From positions 1-64,000 of the forward strand of contig VDFB02262565.1 of assembly GCA_007258455.2 (NCBI GenBank): a stretch of DNA of 64,000 bases. The letters are read 5' to 3'. The notes under the pieces were generated by a model. That model was not told where the DNA came from. It was given only the letters and a program-made list of their open reading frames with translations, and did no database searches. This document shows, in pieces, positions 21,176-33,163 of the stretch. Every line of letters begins with the position of its first letter. The first letter of the stretch is position 1. Source of the stretch: Sequoia sempervirens. Lineage: Eukaryota > Streptophyta > Pinopsida > Cupressales > Cupressaceae. Made by a program: the position numbers and the translations under genes.

Positions 21176-22257
21176 TTCTGAAGGCTACAAGATAAGATTG
21201 AATGGTAAAATAATTTCTCAAGGGATAAGGACTGATAGTAATTCTCTATAATTTATGTGAAGTGGAATGCCAAACATGTCTAACTAGCCAAGCAGATGAT
21301 AGCTGTATGTGGCATAAAAGACTAGGACATGTAAATTTTGAAAAATTGGTAAAGATTAGTTCAAAAGGTCTGGTAAGAAATATGCCTAAGATTGTAAAGC
21401 CTAGAAATATAATTTGCAAAGGATTCCAACAAAGAAAGCAAACAAATTTCAAGTTTTGCACAAAGGATTACTATACTACGAAGCCCTTGGAGATAATTCA
21501 TACTAATCTATGTGGTTCAATGGGGACAAGGGAATTTCAAGGAGAAAGATATTTCATGTTGTTGATTGATGATTATACCAGAATGGAATATGTCACATTT
21601 TTGAAGGAGAAGGTTGAGGCATTTGAATCATTTAAAGGTTATAATAATTTCATAGAAAATGAGACTAGGAGAAGAATCAAATGCCTTAGGTCAGAAAGAG
21701 GTAGAGAATTTATGTCAAGTGAGTTCATGGAATATTGAGAAGATCATGGAGTCAAACACCAATATTCATCTCCAAGAACACCACAACAAAATGGTGTGGT
21801 AGAAAGAAGAAATAAAAATGTGAAGGAGAAGGCTAGAGCCATGTTGAATGAAGCAAAATTGGCAGATACTTTTTGGAAAGAAACAATACAAAATATTGTA
21901 TACATTCAGAACAAAACACTTATAAGTTTTAATAGTGGTAGAACACCAGATGAATTATGGTTTGGTAGGCCCGCATCAATCAAGAATTTCAAAGTATTTG
22001 GTAGTAAATTCTATATTAACAGAGAATATGAAAATTTAGGAAGTTTTGAGTCAAGATGTGATGAAGGGATATTTTTGGGGTATTCAAGACAAAGCAAAGC
22101 TTATAAGTGTTATAATAAGAGATTGCATAGAATTGTAAAGAGTGTATATGTCAGGGTTGATGAAAGTGTAAATAAAGGTAAGCCTAGCAAAAACAATCTT
22201 GAAAGAGAATCAAATGATGAGGATATAGGTGCAGCAACAAAGGAAGAAGAAGAGTAA
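21176..22257 (+). pseudogene. C1 gag-pre-integrase and integrase
   Basis: WHKRLGHVNFEKLVKISSKG carries the His pair of the integrase zinc domain, but ICKGF has lost the second Cys. In the core, the first catalytic Asp is Asn (IIHTNLCGSMG). The second Asp remains (LLIDDYTRMEY) and Glu remains (QQNGVVERRN). A TGA at 21736 splits 21262-21738 from 21796-22257. The C-terminal part (DELWFGRPASIKNFKVFG, EGIFLGYSRQSKAYKCYN) is well kept. It is catalytically dead because of the first Asp. Confidence 0.92.
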
Positions 22258-23235
22258 AAAGAAGAGAATGAGAAAGAGGTTGAACGTGCTCCTACAAAAT
22301 ATGTGCAAAAAGATCATCCTGCAGATCATAGAATTGGTGATAAGAATTAAGGTATGCAAACTAGAAGAAGACTTGAAAAGAACAAGGAACAAGTGAAATT
22401 TTCCCTCTTATCACATATTGAACCAAAAATCTTTGATGAATCCAATAAAGAATAAAGTTGGATAAAAGCAATGTAAGAGGAACTCAATCAGATTGAAAAG
22501 AACAAAACATGGGAATTGGTTCCTAGAAAATCAAGCAAGAATGTAATTGGCACTAAATGGGTGTTCAAAAATAAGTTGAATGAAGATGGAGTTGTGGTTA
22601 GAAACAAAGCAAGATTAGTGTGCAAAGGATATGCACAAGTAGAAGGGATTTATTTTGAAGAAACATTTTCTCTAGTTGAACGATTAGAAACTATTAGGAT
22701 GTTTCTTTCATTTTCTATGTATAAATTTTTTAAGGTATATCAAATGGATGTCAAATCTATATTTTTAAATGGAAACTTTGAAGAGGAAGTATACATTGAG
22801 CAACCAAAAAAATTTCATCTATCAAAGGATGATGACTATGTATATTGAGAAAATAATTGTATGGTTTGAAGCAAGCCCCTAGGGCCTAGTATTCAAGGTT
22901 GGATCAATATATACAACAACAAGGATTCAAGAAAGGTTGTGTTGATAGCAATTTGTATCTCAAATATGAAGGTAAGAAAATGTTCATTGTTGTAGTGTAT
23001 GTAGATGATATTATATTTGGTGGTAGCAGTGATGTAATGTGCAAAATATTTTCTACAAACATGCAAGATGATTTTGAAATTTCCATGTTAGGAGAAATCA
23101 TATTTTTTATTTGTTTACAAATTATACAAATTTCTAAGGGTATTTTTATATCACAAACCAAGTATGCAAAATAAATTCTTAAAAATTTTGGCATGTAGGA
23201 TTGTAAAATAGTTAGTACTCCCATGGTTACTGGGT
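22258..23235 (+). pseudogene. C1 reverse transcriptase
   Basis: 22516-22848 reads [31 protein letters not shown], then [20 protein letters not shown]. After a shift at about 22850, 22899-23174 has FKKGCVDSNLYLKYEGKK and the catalytic VVYVDDIIFGG near 23000. Copia RT motifs are complete apart from substitutions such as Ile in KSIFLNG. Stops at 22454 and 22475 precede it. Inactive because of the shift. Confidence 0.93.
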
Positions 23236-23935
23236 GCAAGTTGAGTAAATTAGATGAGTCACCTGATGCAAATCAAAATTTGTATAGATCAAAGATTGTA
23301 AGTCTACTATATTTAACTACATCTAGATCTAATATAATGCAATCAATTTGTATGGTAGCTAGGTTTTAGGAAGAACCAAAATAATCACACCTAAATCCAG
23401 TAAAGAGAATTTTTAGATACATCAAAAGTACTATTGACTATGGTTTATTGTATCCCAAAGGAAAATATTTCACCTTAACAACATACACAAATGTTGATTG
23501 GGAAATAAGTGTGGATGATAGAAAGAGTACTAGTGGCAGAGCTTTCTTTTTGGGAAACATATTAGTTTCCTGGATGAGTAAAAATTGAGAGTTTGTCACT
23601 CTTTCTACAACAGAAGGAGAATATGTTGAAGCAGTTGCATGTTGCACTCAATTCTTATGGATAAAGCAAACATTAAAGGACATAAAGATAGAGTACAATG
23701 AAATTATCTTGATTCTTTGTGACAACTTAAGTGCCATTAATATCTCAAAGAATCTCGTGATTGACTCTAGAACAAAGAATATATCAATCAAGTATCACTT
23801 CATCAGAGAAAAGGTTGTAGATAAGGAAGTTAGCATGGAGTATGTTCCAACAAAGGAACATGTGGCTAATATATTTACAAAGCCTCTTCCTACAAAATAG
23901 TTTGAATACTTGAGGTAAAAGCTAGGAGTAGTTTC
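23236..23935 (+). pseudogene. C1 RNase H
   Basis: The region shows the copia C-terminus in pieces: RIFRYIKSTIDYGL near 23410, a DDRKSTSGRAFFLG block near 23520, then ILCDNLSAINISKN and YHFIREKVVDKEV at 23709-23900, ending FTKPLPTK with a TAG at 23898. The acidic residue of CDN is kept. The polyprotein ends near 23935. Confidence 0.9.
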
Positions 23936-24288
23936 TCTCACCACGTCACTAACCATTAGTGATAGGGAATTTATCCATGGGGAGCTTTATTGATCACTTC
24001 TTTAACCCTGGTTAAGAATAATGTGATCAAATCATGTAAAATATGGTTTTACAATTTCTAATGATTTGATGGTCACAAATTTTGTCAGGATTGGAGCATT
24101 TCCTTAGGGGGGGTGTACCCTTTTCCATTGATGTCAAAGGGGGATAAATGTTATGCAAAATAGAATCATGCTGAGAAGAGAAGAGATGTATGTCATAGAG
24201 GAGTTGCTATGCTATAGTGTGTATAATCAAATCGGTGCAAAGCTTTAGTGGTATCTGATTGAGGAGTTAGAGTTTTTCCATCAATGCC
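23936..24288 (+). other. C1 3' untranslated region
   Basis: Non-coding stretch between the end of pol and the polypurine tract. It includes a second purine run, TCAAAGGGGGATAAATG, near 24131, which resembles an additional polypurine tract. Confidence 0.7.
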
Positions 24289-24299
24289 AAAGGAGGAGA
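24289..24299 (+). other. C1 polypurine tract
   Basis: AAAGGAGGAGA lies one base before the 3' LTR, in the position and form expected for the plus-strand primer. Confidence 0.93.
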
Positions 24300-24300
24300 T

Positions 24301-27300
24301 TGTTGGAATATGCTTTCATTCATGTGAAAAGGGGATCAAAAGAGAAGTGTATTGACCTTGTGCAAATGTGCATATTGCTATCATTGATGTCAAAAGTGCA
24401 AATCAGGCAAAGGAGTTTGTTGGCATGATGACAAAAGATGGAAGAGAGAGTGGTGGATATGATGGAAAATTTATTGGTTAATTCATGATGCTTTTTTGAA
24501 GAGATTTATAGAAAGGTATTATGTAGGCCCAGAGGATGTATATCACACCTGAAAATGAATTATATTTTCCTTTAGGTTTTTTAGGGTTTATCTATTAAAC
24601 CTTAGGTTGTTTGCAATCATGGTATCTAAACATATCATCTATTTTTGATAGTGACTTGTGTTTCGTAGTTGTAGGAAGCTTAAGTAATGATTTAAGCCCT
24701 ATATGTTCATCCCATGATTGGCCCCTCACTTCTTGACAACTAGTTGGTGGTGTTCTTAAGGGTTATTAGCATGACAAGAGTATTTCAGTGAGACTTGCCC
24801 AGGAGTCTCTTTGACAACCTGATGACTATACGATTGGTGTGACAGTTCTATATCGGTGATAGAATGGGCTATGTCTCTTTGACATAGTAATGGTGGCACT
24901 ATGGAGATTTATCAATGAGACACTACAATGTCGAGAAGAGTTTCATCCATGTCTCTTTGAAAAACCAATAGCTATCTTATTAGTGAGACATTGATGTATC
25001 GATGAGAGTTTGGAAGAAGTATCCTTGATGGAGTGATAAGGAGTAAGGAAGTGTTTTAGATGAGAATGTATGGTGTTGGTGAGACTTTTGTAAACTTTTC
25101 CTTGACATGGCAATGTGAAGGAAGTGGTTGAGTGAGACCAAGCCATAATGACATGGGTGACTATGATGATGAAGTGAATGCATGGCATAACAAAATTGGA
25201 TAAACTATAATCCACATCCTTGTTGTGGATTATGATGCAGCCACATGGAAATGAAGTGGATTGGTGATGTCATAAATGGTCTTCATCGACGTGACAGAGT
25301 AGTGTCATTGGGACATTGAAGGATGTCTCCCTGATGAATTGATGACCCTTTCATTGATGAGACATTGGCGTATCACCAAGACCTTGAAGAATGTCTCTTT
25401 GACAGGGTGATAGGAGTGTGTGGTGCTAAGTGGGACCCAAATGTGATGATGACTAACAAATAGAAATGGATGATTGCTCGATATGTCATTTTGCATCAAT
25501 GTTATGAATGATGTGGTGACAACATGGAAGAAAAATGGCATATGGGCCCATGCACTCAAAGGTGGTTCTCATCAGTGAGAATGATGGAAATTGGTGAGAC
25601 TATAATGGATGTCCCAATGACAGAGAAATATGTTAGATTAACGATGGGGATTTGGAAATTGTTTATCAAATAGTTATGATTTAAAGATACGACAATAAAT
25701 GAGGTTCATAGGATCATGTAGGGGCAACAAATCAAATCTCGTAAATATGGTAAAATTTGGTCATGTAATAGGTTTTAGGGGTTTGGAGTCTTTTGTTATG
25801 CAAATAAGGTCATAATAGACCACTTCAGATGTAACTTGAGTCATGTTGGGTTCACATTGTAAATGTTGTCAATATTTTCAATTGTTGTCAAAAATGCAAA
25901 ATAGAGTAGCCCAATAGTCAAGTAACTTAATTTAGTTTGGGTCACTTTTTTTGGTTAGATTATGGTGTGTGTAGTTGAAATATTCTTGAAGGAGGATTGA
26001 GGCAAGGTTGGAGATTTTATTGAAGTGGAAACAACAAATAAAACCATTTTTCTTGAAAAATTATTTGTAATTTTCTCTTGTAGAGATTTGTATAGACCCA
26101 TACTATGTGTTCTTGCTCCAAAATGCATTGAAAATAATGGTTGCATGAACTAAGAATATTTTGGTTTTTTTTTGAATTTTTTTCATAGAGTTTCAAGATT
26201 TTTGTTGCCAATTTACCGTAGGTAGTCTGAGAACTCATAATTTGGGGTTTTGAAGGTGTAAAATGGGAATTTAGGGCATTCCACCTAGTGATTCTTGAAA
26301 TAACTTGGTGAAATGGCATGGTTAGATGTAGGTTGTTTTTGTATGTAGTTTCTAGGAGCAAGCAGCAGAGGTTGATAGGGTTTTGTTGTTTCCCTAGTTG
26401 TGATCTTATGAGTTTTTGCTTAAAAATTGATGGCTTAGAGTGGAAGTTTGTCTAGAATGTATTGATAAAGGATGGGAGATGATTTGTGAAGAATATGTAG
26501 ACTATATTTGATGTCTTCAAATATTTGGAAAGGTAAAATAAGGCCTATAAGTTAAAGATTCAATAAACCTCTCTTGTGCAAGCCAAAATAATCCTAAAGC
26601 AAGGATTTTGGGTTTAGGGAGAATTTGTGAGAATTTCCCTATTAAAATTTGTTGATTTAGTGTTTTTGTAACCTGGTTGTGAGTTTGCAATTGGAATTTT
26701 GGGTTGAGAGAGTGATTGGGTTGGTGTTGCTTTGAAAAATAGGGCCAATTAAGCCTTTGTCTAGCATACCAGTCAATTTTAAGAGGTGATGGTCCAAAGT
26801 GACCCCATGATATTTTAAGATATGTTAAAGAGTGAAATAATGGGTGTCTAAAATGATGATTGGTTTCTGGGACTTCATTGTATTTTGAAAGATATGGTCA
26901 AAAACCATTGTTTGGTATGTTACAAGAAAAATTTGAAGGAATTGGGAGATAAGGTCAAGATACGGTTTTGAAGATTGGAAAATTGGTTGAAATACCTTGA
27001 ATTGTGATTGTGGAACAAATCCCTCCATGATTTGCATAACAGGATTAGGGCATGAAAGGAATAGATTGATAGTCAGATTTCAAACACAGAGATCTGAAAT
27101 GGCTAACTCCATGTGAACAAGGTTTTAGCTGGAAACTAGCATAGAGCAAAGAGTTAATTGGTCCAACTACTCCCAGTGAACAATTGAATGAAGATTTGAT
27201 CTTGTAGGTAGGGAAATAGATTACAGAAGTGATTGAGATCAAAATTAGATTGAAGGATTAAAAGAGAGCATTAAATGTACAATCAAACTTTAGGATTCAA

Positions 27301-28178
27301 TAGGGAGAACAAAGAAAAAATTTCTAAAATTAAATTTAATGTTGTATGGCTCAATGCAGGGCATGGTGATATCTGATAAACCTTATTAGATTTCTTTATG
27401 ATGGTATGTGGCTCGACGAACTAGTAGCCTGTTGGTGAAGCTAACGAATAACGGAAACCCTAATATGATGTTAGGGCTGATTTGGACAATGATGTGGATC
27501 CTAAGGTAGTAATTGTAGTTTGGTGAAAATGTAAGATAATTAGGCATGGTTTATGGATTGAAGTGTGGTGTAGAAGGGGAGAGAGAAGTTTGTAAGTGCA
27601 CTGTGTGTTGAATAGAGAGAAGTATAACTAAGAGTGTAGAGAAAAGAAGTGTGCAGAGTAGAAGTATGTGCTACTAAGAGTGCAACTACAATAGCAGAGT
27701 GTAAGTTGCAATAAGTGCAACAAAGTATTGTATGTATTGATGCATCTTAGGTTTATGTAGGACCACTCATATGCATATTTGAACTTGTAATTTGCAAGAG
27801 GTTTTAGCCTCTATTTGCATTGAGTTGCAGCTCAGAATAGGGTATAGTAACATCCTTGAAGTTATAGCTTCTAAGCAAGGAGTTGTTGCGTCCTTGGGTT
27901 GCAGCCCTAAACATTGTAACTGAACTTCATTGAATATGAGGCTAGATTAGGACAATAGATCCTAGCAACATTTCTCATTGTGGTTTTTCCCATCTTGGGT
28001 TTTCCACATATATCTGGTGTTATGTGTTGATCTCCTTGTGTGCTTGTGGTTATTATATTTGTTCATGTTTCAATTTGCACATTTGAGTTTAGGATTGAAT
28101 CTGCAAAATTCTATAAGAACTGAAATTTTTAATATCTACTAATTCACCCCTCTCTCAATATATCATTGTGTTCTAACA
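24301..28178 (+). repeat. C1 3' LTR (interrupted by S1)
   Basis: Aligns with 9892-12622 along its length. It measures 3878 bases because a 1325-base solo LTR sits at 25717. A short segment present in the 5' LTR near 12140-12330 is absent here at about 27890, so the two LTRs also differ by a deletion. Confidence 0.92.
25717..27041. repeat. S1: solo LTR inside C1's 3' LTR
   Basis: 1325 bases, starting TGTAGGGGCAAC and ending CATAACA. It is absent from the 5' LTR, where the same place near 11310 reads GATCAGGGCATG without a gap. Flanks are GGATCA (25711-25716) and GGATTA (27042-27047), a six-base duplication with one C-to-T change. TG...CA ends, size and lack of coding fit a solo LTR. The family is unknown and orientation is not certain. 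Confidence 0.85.
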
Positions 28179-28183
28179 AGACT

Positions 28184-28440
28184 CAATGGCATACTTTTGA
28201 ATATCAAGTTCAACTAATTCATTTTGTGATGGTGTATTCATAATTAATGGTTTTAATCCTTTTTGTGGGTTTTCTTGTTTTGAACTACTTCCTATATCTT
28301 TCTTAACAAACCTCACTTTACTATCTCTAATGTGATTCATACATCTATATGATCTACAATAGAGAAAAACCTTATATTTTTGGGCATGAGGTTTATAGGC
28401 TACTCTTGCACTCTTAGAATCTTTCACCTAAAAGGAGAGA
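28184..28440 (-). pseudogene. G1 gag, N-terminal part beyond C1
   Basis: 84 codons without a stop (VAYKPHAQKYKVFLYCRSY, CMNHIRDSKVRFVKKD, SSSKQENPQKGLKPL) form the N-terminal end of the same gag that continues at 9886. The uninterrupted relative at 53290-53420 runs straight through the equivalent point, which proves the two pieces were once joined. No ATG starts this stretch, since the first codon read is GTG, so the true start may be further upstream or supplied by a spliced leader. Confidence 0.8.
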
Positions 28441-29419
28441 GATAAACCCCAATAAAATCTATGCGGTTCACTCAAATTATGAAATGTATGATGTGATTAA
28501 ATCTAAATGAGATGATCTAAATGCAAATAAACAATGTAATTGACTGATTATGAATGCAAAACCTAAGAAATATGTAATGTTTGAAAACACAATGTGATAT
28601 GAAAACATGAACTAAAATATGAATGAACTCAAAACAGAATTGAAAAAGGATAAATCAGAGTGCACTTGGAAATTTGATGGAGAATATGGAGTTTCCTGAA
28701 TGATAGTAGAAATCATTGAAATTCACTAGTAGGACTCATTCACCACTGATGGTGAATCAATGTTGCTTTTGATGAAAACTCCTAAAAAAAGGTTTCTGAC
28801 TATCGGGATCTAGAATCTAATAAAATATAAATTTTCAACCTTAAGGTGGGACTCATTCGTCATTGATGGAAATTAGTTCCCTCCTAAAATTTTGTGAAAT
28901 CAAGGACCAATTCTGTAGCAGCAAATCTAGACTTGTCTTTTTGTTGAGTTAACAAAGTCAAAACTATAGAAAATGGACTATAGGTTGTCTCCAAGCTTGA
29001 AATAGGTTATAGTCAAACTTGAAACACTTTTTTGACTTCTTGACCACCTTTGAACACCTCATTTCTTAACAAGTTGTATACACAAGGCTGCAAACACACA
29101 TGCATAAGGGGAAAAATGGTTAAGGGTTAGGTTATGGGGATTTGCCTTGGTCAAATACCACTTTGGTAATCAAACCCTTAATGAAGAAATTGAATGAAAT
29201 GAATATGGAAAGATGAATAAAAAGTATGAAAATGTCCTAAACTCACCACAACCTTGTTGAAGAAATCTGAAGATATGTTAATGGTTGCTCCAAGATGCTT
29301 GATTGAACGATGCAAAGTGCTTGATGAATGCATGTGAACTTGATGATTGAATGATTGCAGGAGATGTAAAATGAGGAGATAAACACTTATACACACTTGT
29401 GCCTTAGTAACTTAATGAT
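28441..29419 (-). other. G1 leader, proximal part
   Basis: Non-coding sequence between gag and solo LTR S2. It contains two copies of a GGACTCATTC motif (about 28731 and 28847) that recurs at about 41070 beyond S2, which fits one leader split by S2. No gene is seen. Confidence 0.55.
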
Positions 29420-30483
29420 TGTTGGATCTCATTTGTGATCATATAGTTTGTCCTTCATGTCAAAATCCCTTTCAGTTGGTTCTCTTTGGTGATCAGTCTC
29501 TGTTTGGATCCTTATGATTTATATTGGCACTTCAAAATGTTATTTGTTATGATTCTAATTGATGATGTTGAGACATCTTTGACTGACAGAGTTTGAAAGA
29601 TGGTTTCTTTGTCAGAGTGGTTCTCCTTGCATATCATAGGCCTTGGTTGTTTCTCTCTCAAGCATACTCATATTGGAGTGAAAATGGAAGAGTCTCCTCG
29701 ATCCACTTTGAAATGTCTGAGTTGCCTATTGACAAGACATTTCAGTTGTCATGGCGATTGAATTTAACATACAGGTTGCTTTTGGTGTAACATTAGCGTT
29801 GTCTTGGCAATCGGCTCAAGAAAGGTTATTTCGGCAAGACTTTCCTTTGGTTTCGGTGACAGAAAAGTGTTCTCTATCGGCATAAGTTAAATATGTCGGT
29901 ATGTGGTCTCAGTGATTTTGGTTTTTTACATTGACCAGCACAAGAAAGAATCATATTGGCATAATTTATCCCATCGGTATGATGTCATAGCGAGATTGCA
30001 ATGTTACATCGACCGATGGTGAATGGAAGTCTATTGGCAAGTGCTTAAGGTTTCAGTATAATGTCATAGTGAATTCAAGTGTGTCTCACCAGTCGTATTC
30101 ATATGAAGGCTTATCGGTAAAGCTAATGGCTATTGATGTAATGTCTTGGTGAATACGATTTGTTACACCGACCGAAAACATAAAGGTAATCTCTTCGGTA
30201 AGAGCTAGGGTTTTTGACGAGAGGTCTCGGCGAGTGACCTTCGGTCTAGCCAATGAAACATAAAGAGACTTCGTCGGCATAAGATCTAGATTGTCTTAGT
30301 GACATCGGATGAATGGATAAAACATTTTGGTAAGACTCATGAGTTTCATTGTAGAGTCTTAGCGAACCCGTCAAGTCTTGGTGACTAAGTCTAATGAGGG
30401 GCTTTCAGTGAAAGGTTTGTCTTGTCTCAGCAACACAAAAGTGGATGAAGACTTTCAGAAAGACATGGTGTGCTCTACAAGAG

Positions 30484-31240
30484 GTCTCCCCGACTTTGAT
30501 ATGTCTCGCCGATGGAATTCAAAAGGACTTTATTGGTGTGATATTTGTTCTCTCTTGGCAATCTAAGGTGAATTCAGGGTGTTTCGATATAATGAAGATA
30601 TCTATATGAGGTCTCCCTGAAAGTGTTATGTCATGGCGACAGGAATGAAAATGCGAGCTTTCAGTAAGACACAAGATGCTCTATGAGATGTCACCCTGAC
30701 TACACATTGTCTTGGCAAAGGCGGCTGAAGGACACATCTTGGTGTAAGTGTGCTCTTGTCTTGGCAACTTAGAAATGATAAAGAATTTTGATATGATTCA
30801 AGCTTTCTAAGGGAGGTCTCCCCGATGACAGTAAGCTATAGCGACAAATACAAGTTAGAAGGTGTGTTGGCAAGAAAACCGATATGTTATGGTGACAATG
30901 TGTATCAAGTGACCTTCGATGAAACATATTGTTGGTGGTATGAGTTCTCCCCAACTCTGTTGTGTCACAGCGACAAACAAAAGGATGTATCAGTGAGAGA
31001 ACCATTATGTTACAGCGACTTATAAATAATAAAGTCTTTTGGTGAAACACAGCAAAATCTACAAAGCGTCTCCCCGATAGCAGGATGTCACAGCGACAGA
31101 TAGAAGGATGCATTTGGTGAGAAAATCTTTAGGCTACAGCGACAGCGAATGAACAATAATCTAAGGAAGCCTATCAATGAGACATGATGTATTTGTTATG
31201 TGTTCTTCCCGACTCTAATGGCTCTTGGCGAAAGCAATAT
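30484..31240 (+). repeat. S2 U3 repeat: seven spaced copies, about 126-bp period
   Basis: A compound motif, GTCTCCCCGA followed 12-14 bases later by TGTC-A/T-CAGCGACA, recurs with changes at about 30484, 30611, 30690, 30816, 30944, 31068 and 31202. Spacings are 127, 79, 126, 128, 124 and 134. Related boxes (TCGGCAAGAC, TCTCGGCGA) continue upstream to about 29820. Such arrays in U3 often hold promoter or enhancer elements; that role is inferred. Confidence 0.75.
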
Positions 31241-31731
31241 CTAAAGGGATTGTTAGGTGATTTAATTTCCTTCAGTATAACTATGTGGTTGTCTCAACGA
31301 ATAGTTATGAAGGCTCAAAACTCTATGGTCGTCATAATGGATTGGCATCAAATCTCAGAACAGTTACATAACAGGATATTCATTGAGTTTCTTTTTGAGA
31401 TGTTGCATTTTTTATTTAATGAATTTTTCTAAGTATAGTTGCATGCAGACTTCTTTGATTGGTATCGAATCTCTAGAAAATATTCTCTGAGAGGATATGA
31501 TTTTCTATTTGTGGGCTGTCATGACTTTGATGAAAATCTTTTAGTTACAATTTGAAGTCTCCAGATTCAGCGCAAAAATTAAAAGCTCTATGGATAGTCA
31601 TTTCTCTAATTTTTACCGTAATCTATAGATCATTATGAATCAGCTTTATATTCAAAAATCAGTAAGAGAATTTGAGAATCTAGTGAAAAACGCTTGTTGA
31701 AGATCTCTTCATAAATGACACACTTGGTATG

Positions 31732-31740
31732 TATATAAAA
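31732..31740 (+). promoter_or_regulatory. S2 TATA box
   Basis: TATATAAAA lies after the repeat array and before the R/U5-like part of the S2 LTR, about 140 bases before the N1 insertion. Confidence 0.5.
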
Positions 31741-31878
31741 ACCAATGTTGAAAATAGTGAAGATGTTGTTGGCCTGTAATTATGAGAGATAGTTAATCTG
31801 GCCATAATCAAGAGAGGGAACTAGATGTAATACTGGGACATTGCTACTAGAGTATTAGAAGCAAAGTGTTATGAACTT

Positions 31879-33139
31879 TGTATACGCATAAAAATGGTCA
31901 TGTCTATAATCCTGACAATTAATTAAATATTTAATATTTAATTAATTTTTCTAAAGTCCTCTACATATGATTAAATTTATTTTATTTAATTATATTGTTC
32001 ATTCATCTTATTCTTCTTCCATAATTAAATAAATTTATTTTATTTAATTATTTTCATATGTCCACTTAATTATTTAAATAAATACATTCTATTTATTTAA
32101 ATTAATTATCACTGTTTGAATTTAAATTAAATCTTTTGATTTAATTAAATTTAAATATCCTTTTCTTCTATTTTATTTTCTTCTTTTAATTAATTAAATT
32201 TTTCATTTGATTAATTTCATAAAAGTGATTTAATTAAATAAATTTTATTTAATTAAAATTATCTTATGCTTTCTTTCCAAATCACAATTAGGTATTTTAT
32301 TTAATTGTGCAATCTTCTCATATCATAATTAAATATTTTATTTAATTATGAGATCTTTTGCTTTTTTCAATAAAACCTGATTAAAGCTTTATTCTTATCA
32401 CCAACTTTCTTTTGCTTTTGAAAGCTTAATTAAATATTTAATTTAATTAAGAAAAGGTTGAATATCCTCCACAAATAAATAATTGAATTTTTAATTCATT
32501 ATTTATTAGCTTTTAAATCTTTTTTTTATCTTTTTAAAGAAAGATGATTTCATATCTTCTTATCTTTTCATCTTTCATAAAAATAGAAAAGCTTGTTTTC
32601 AGGTTTTCTTCTATTTTCTCTTCAGTTTCTTCCATCTTCGACCGTTCGATCTGTCAAGAATTATCACAACCGTCAATCGAGACAACCAATCAGAGCTTTT
32701 GAAAACTCTATAAATACAACCTCTCACAATTCATTTAGGGGGTTGATTCTTTAGTATCCTCACTCTGTCAAAATTATTCTTCAAATATTCTATCTTTCAT
32801 CCAATCATTCTCCTTCAAACCTTTATCACATTGTTATGCTGCAGAATTGAGCAACCAACATTCCTCCATTATCAACCTTCGAAATCTTGCATTCTTAGTA
32901 TAGTATGCATTTCATTTATATCTCATTCTTCAGTAGCCTACTTCGTTGAGCTTGGAATTCTAGATCTGAGAGCAACTTGAGCAAAGACAAAACGCTGGAG
33001 ATAGAGGACAATAAGACGACTTCGAAGAAACTACCATTAACAGTTTGCTTATTTCTGCTTTTTTTTTGGTTTCTTTGATTTAATGTTTTATTGATTGTGT
33101 TGTTATTGATTTAAATTGATCATATTTTCATACACCACA
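31879..33139 (+). repeat. N1 5' LTR
   Basis: 1261 bases, rich in TTAATTAAAT palindromes in its first 600 bases. It holds a segment of about 100 bases near 32345-32445 that the 3' LTR lacks; TTTAATTA direct repeats bound the missing piece. It contains a CCAAT box near 32686 and a TATA box at 32708. Confidence 0.95.
32708..32716 (+). promoter_or_regulatory. N1 5' LTR TATA box
   Basis: CTATAAATA is preceded about 20 bases upstream by CCAATCAGAG. Both are conserved in the 3' LTR (40048-40056), as expected for the element's promoter. Confidence 0.75.
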
Positions 33140-33145
33140 TTAATT

Positions 33146-33163
33146 TGGCGCCCACCGTGGGGC
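33146..33163 (+). other. N1 primer-binding site
   Basis: TGGCGCCCACCGTGGGGC lies a few bases after the 5' LTR. It is of the type seen in plant Ty3/gypsy (Tat-like) elements, so the partner supplying RT is probably a gypsy element; that is inferred. Confidence 0.85.

Larger units (their letters stand above)
9892..28178 (+). mobile_element. C1: full-length SIRE-like copia element with nested inserts
   Basis: A complete Ty1/copia element inserted in G1 gag. Both LTRs start TGTTGGAATATG and end GTTCTAACA. The flanking duplication is GGACT (9887-9891) and AGACT (28179-28183); a relative of the target at 53310 reads GGACTCAATG, so one base has changed. The order is LTR, Met-type primer site, gag, coiled coil, extra zinc-knuckle-like motifs, protease, integrase, RT, RNase H, polypurine tract, LTR. 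Without the chromovirus and the solo LTR it would be about 10.9 kb. The long LTRs and the zinc-knuckle region between gag and protease point to the SIRE/Maximus lineage by inference. All genes are broken. Confidence 0.93.

Noticed and set aside
31919..32450. Dense TTAATTAAAT palindromes that might be MITEs
   Set aside because: They lie inside both N1 LTRs at the same places, so they belong to the LTR and are not separate insertions.
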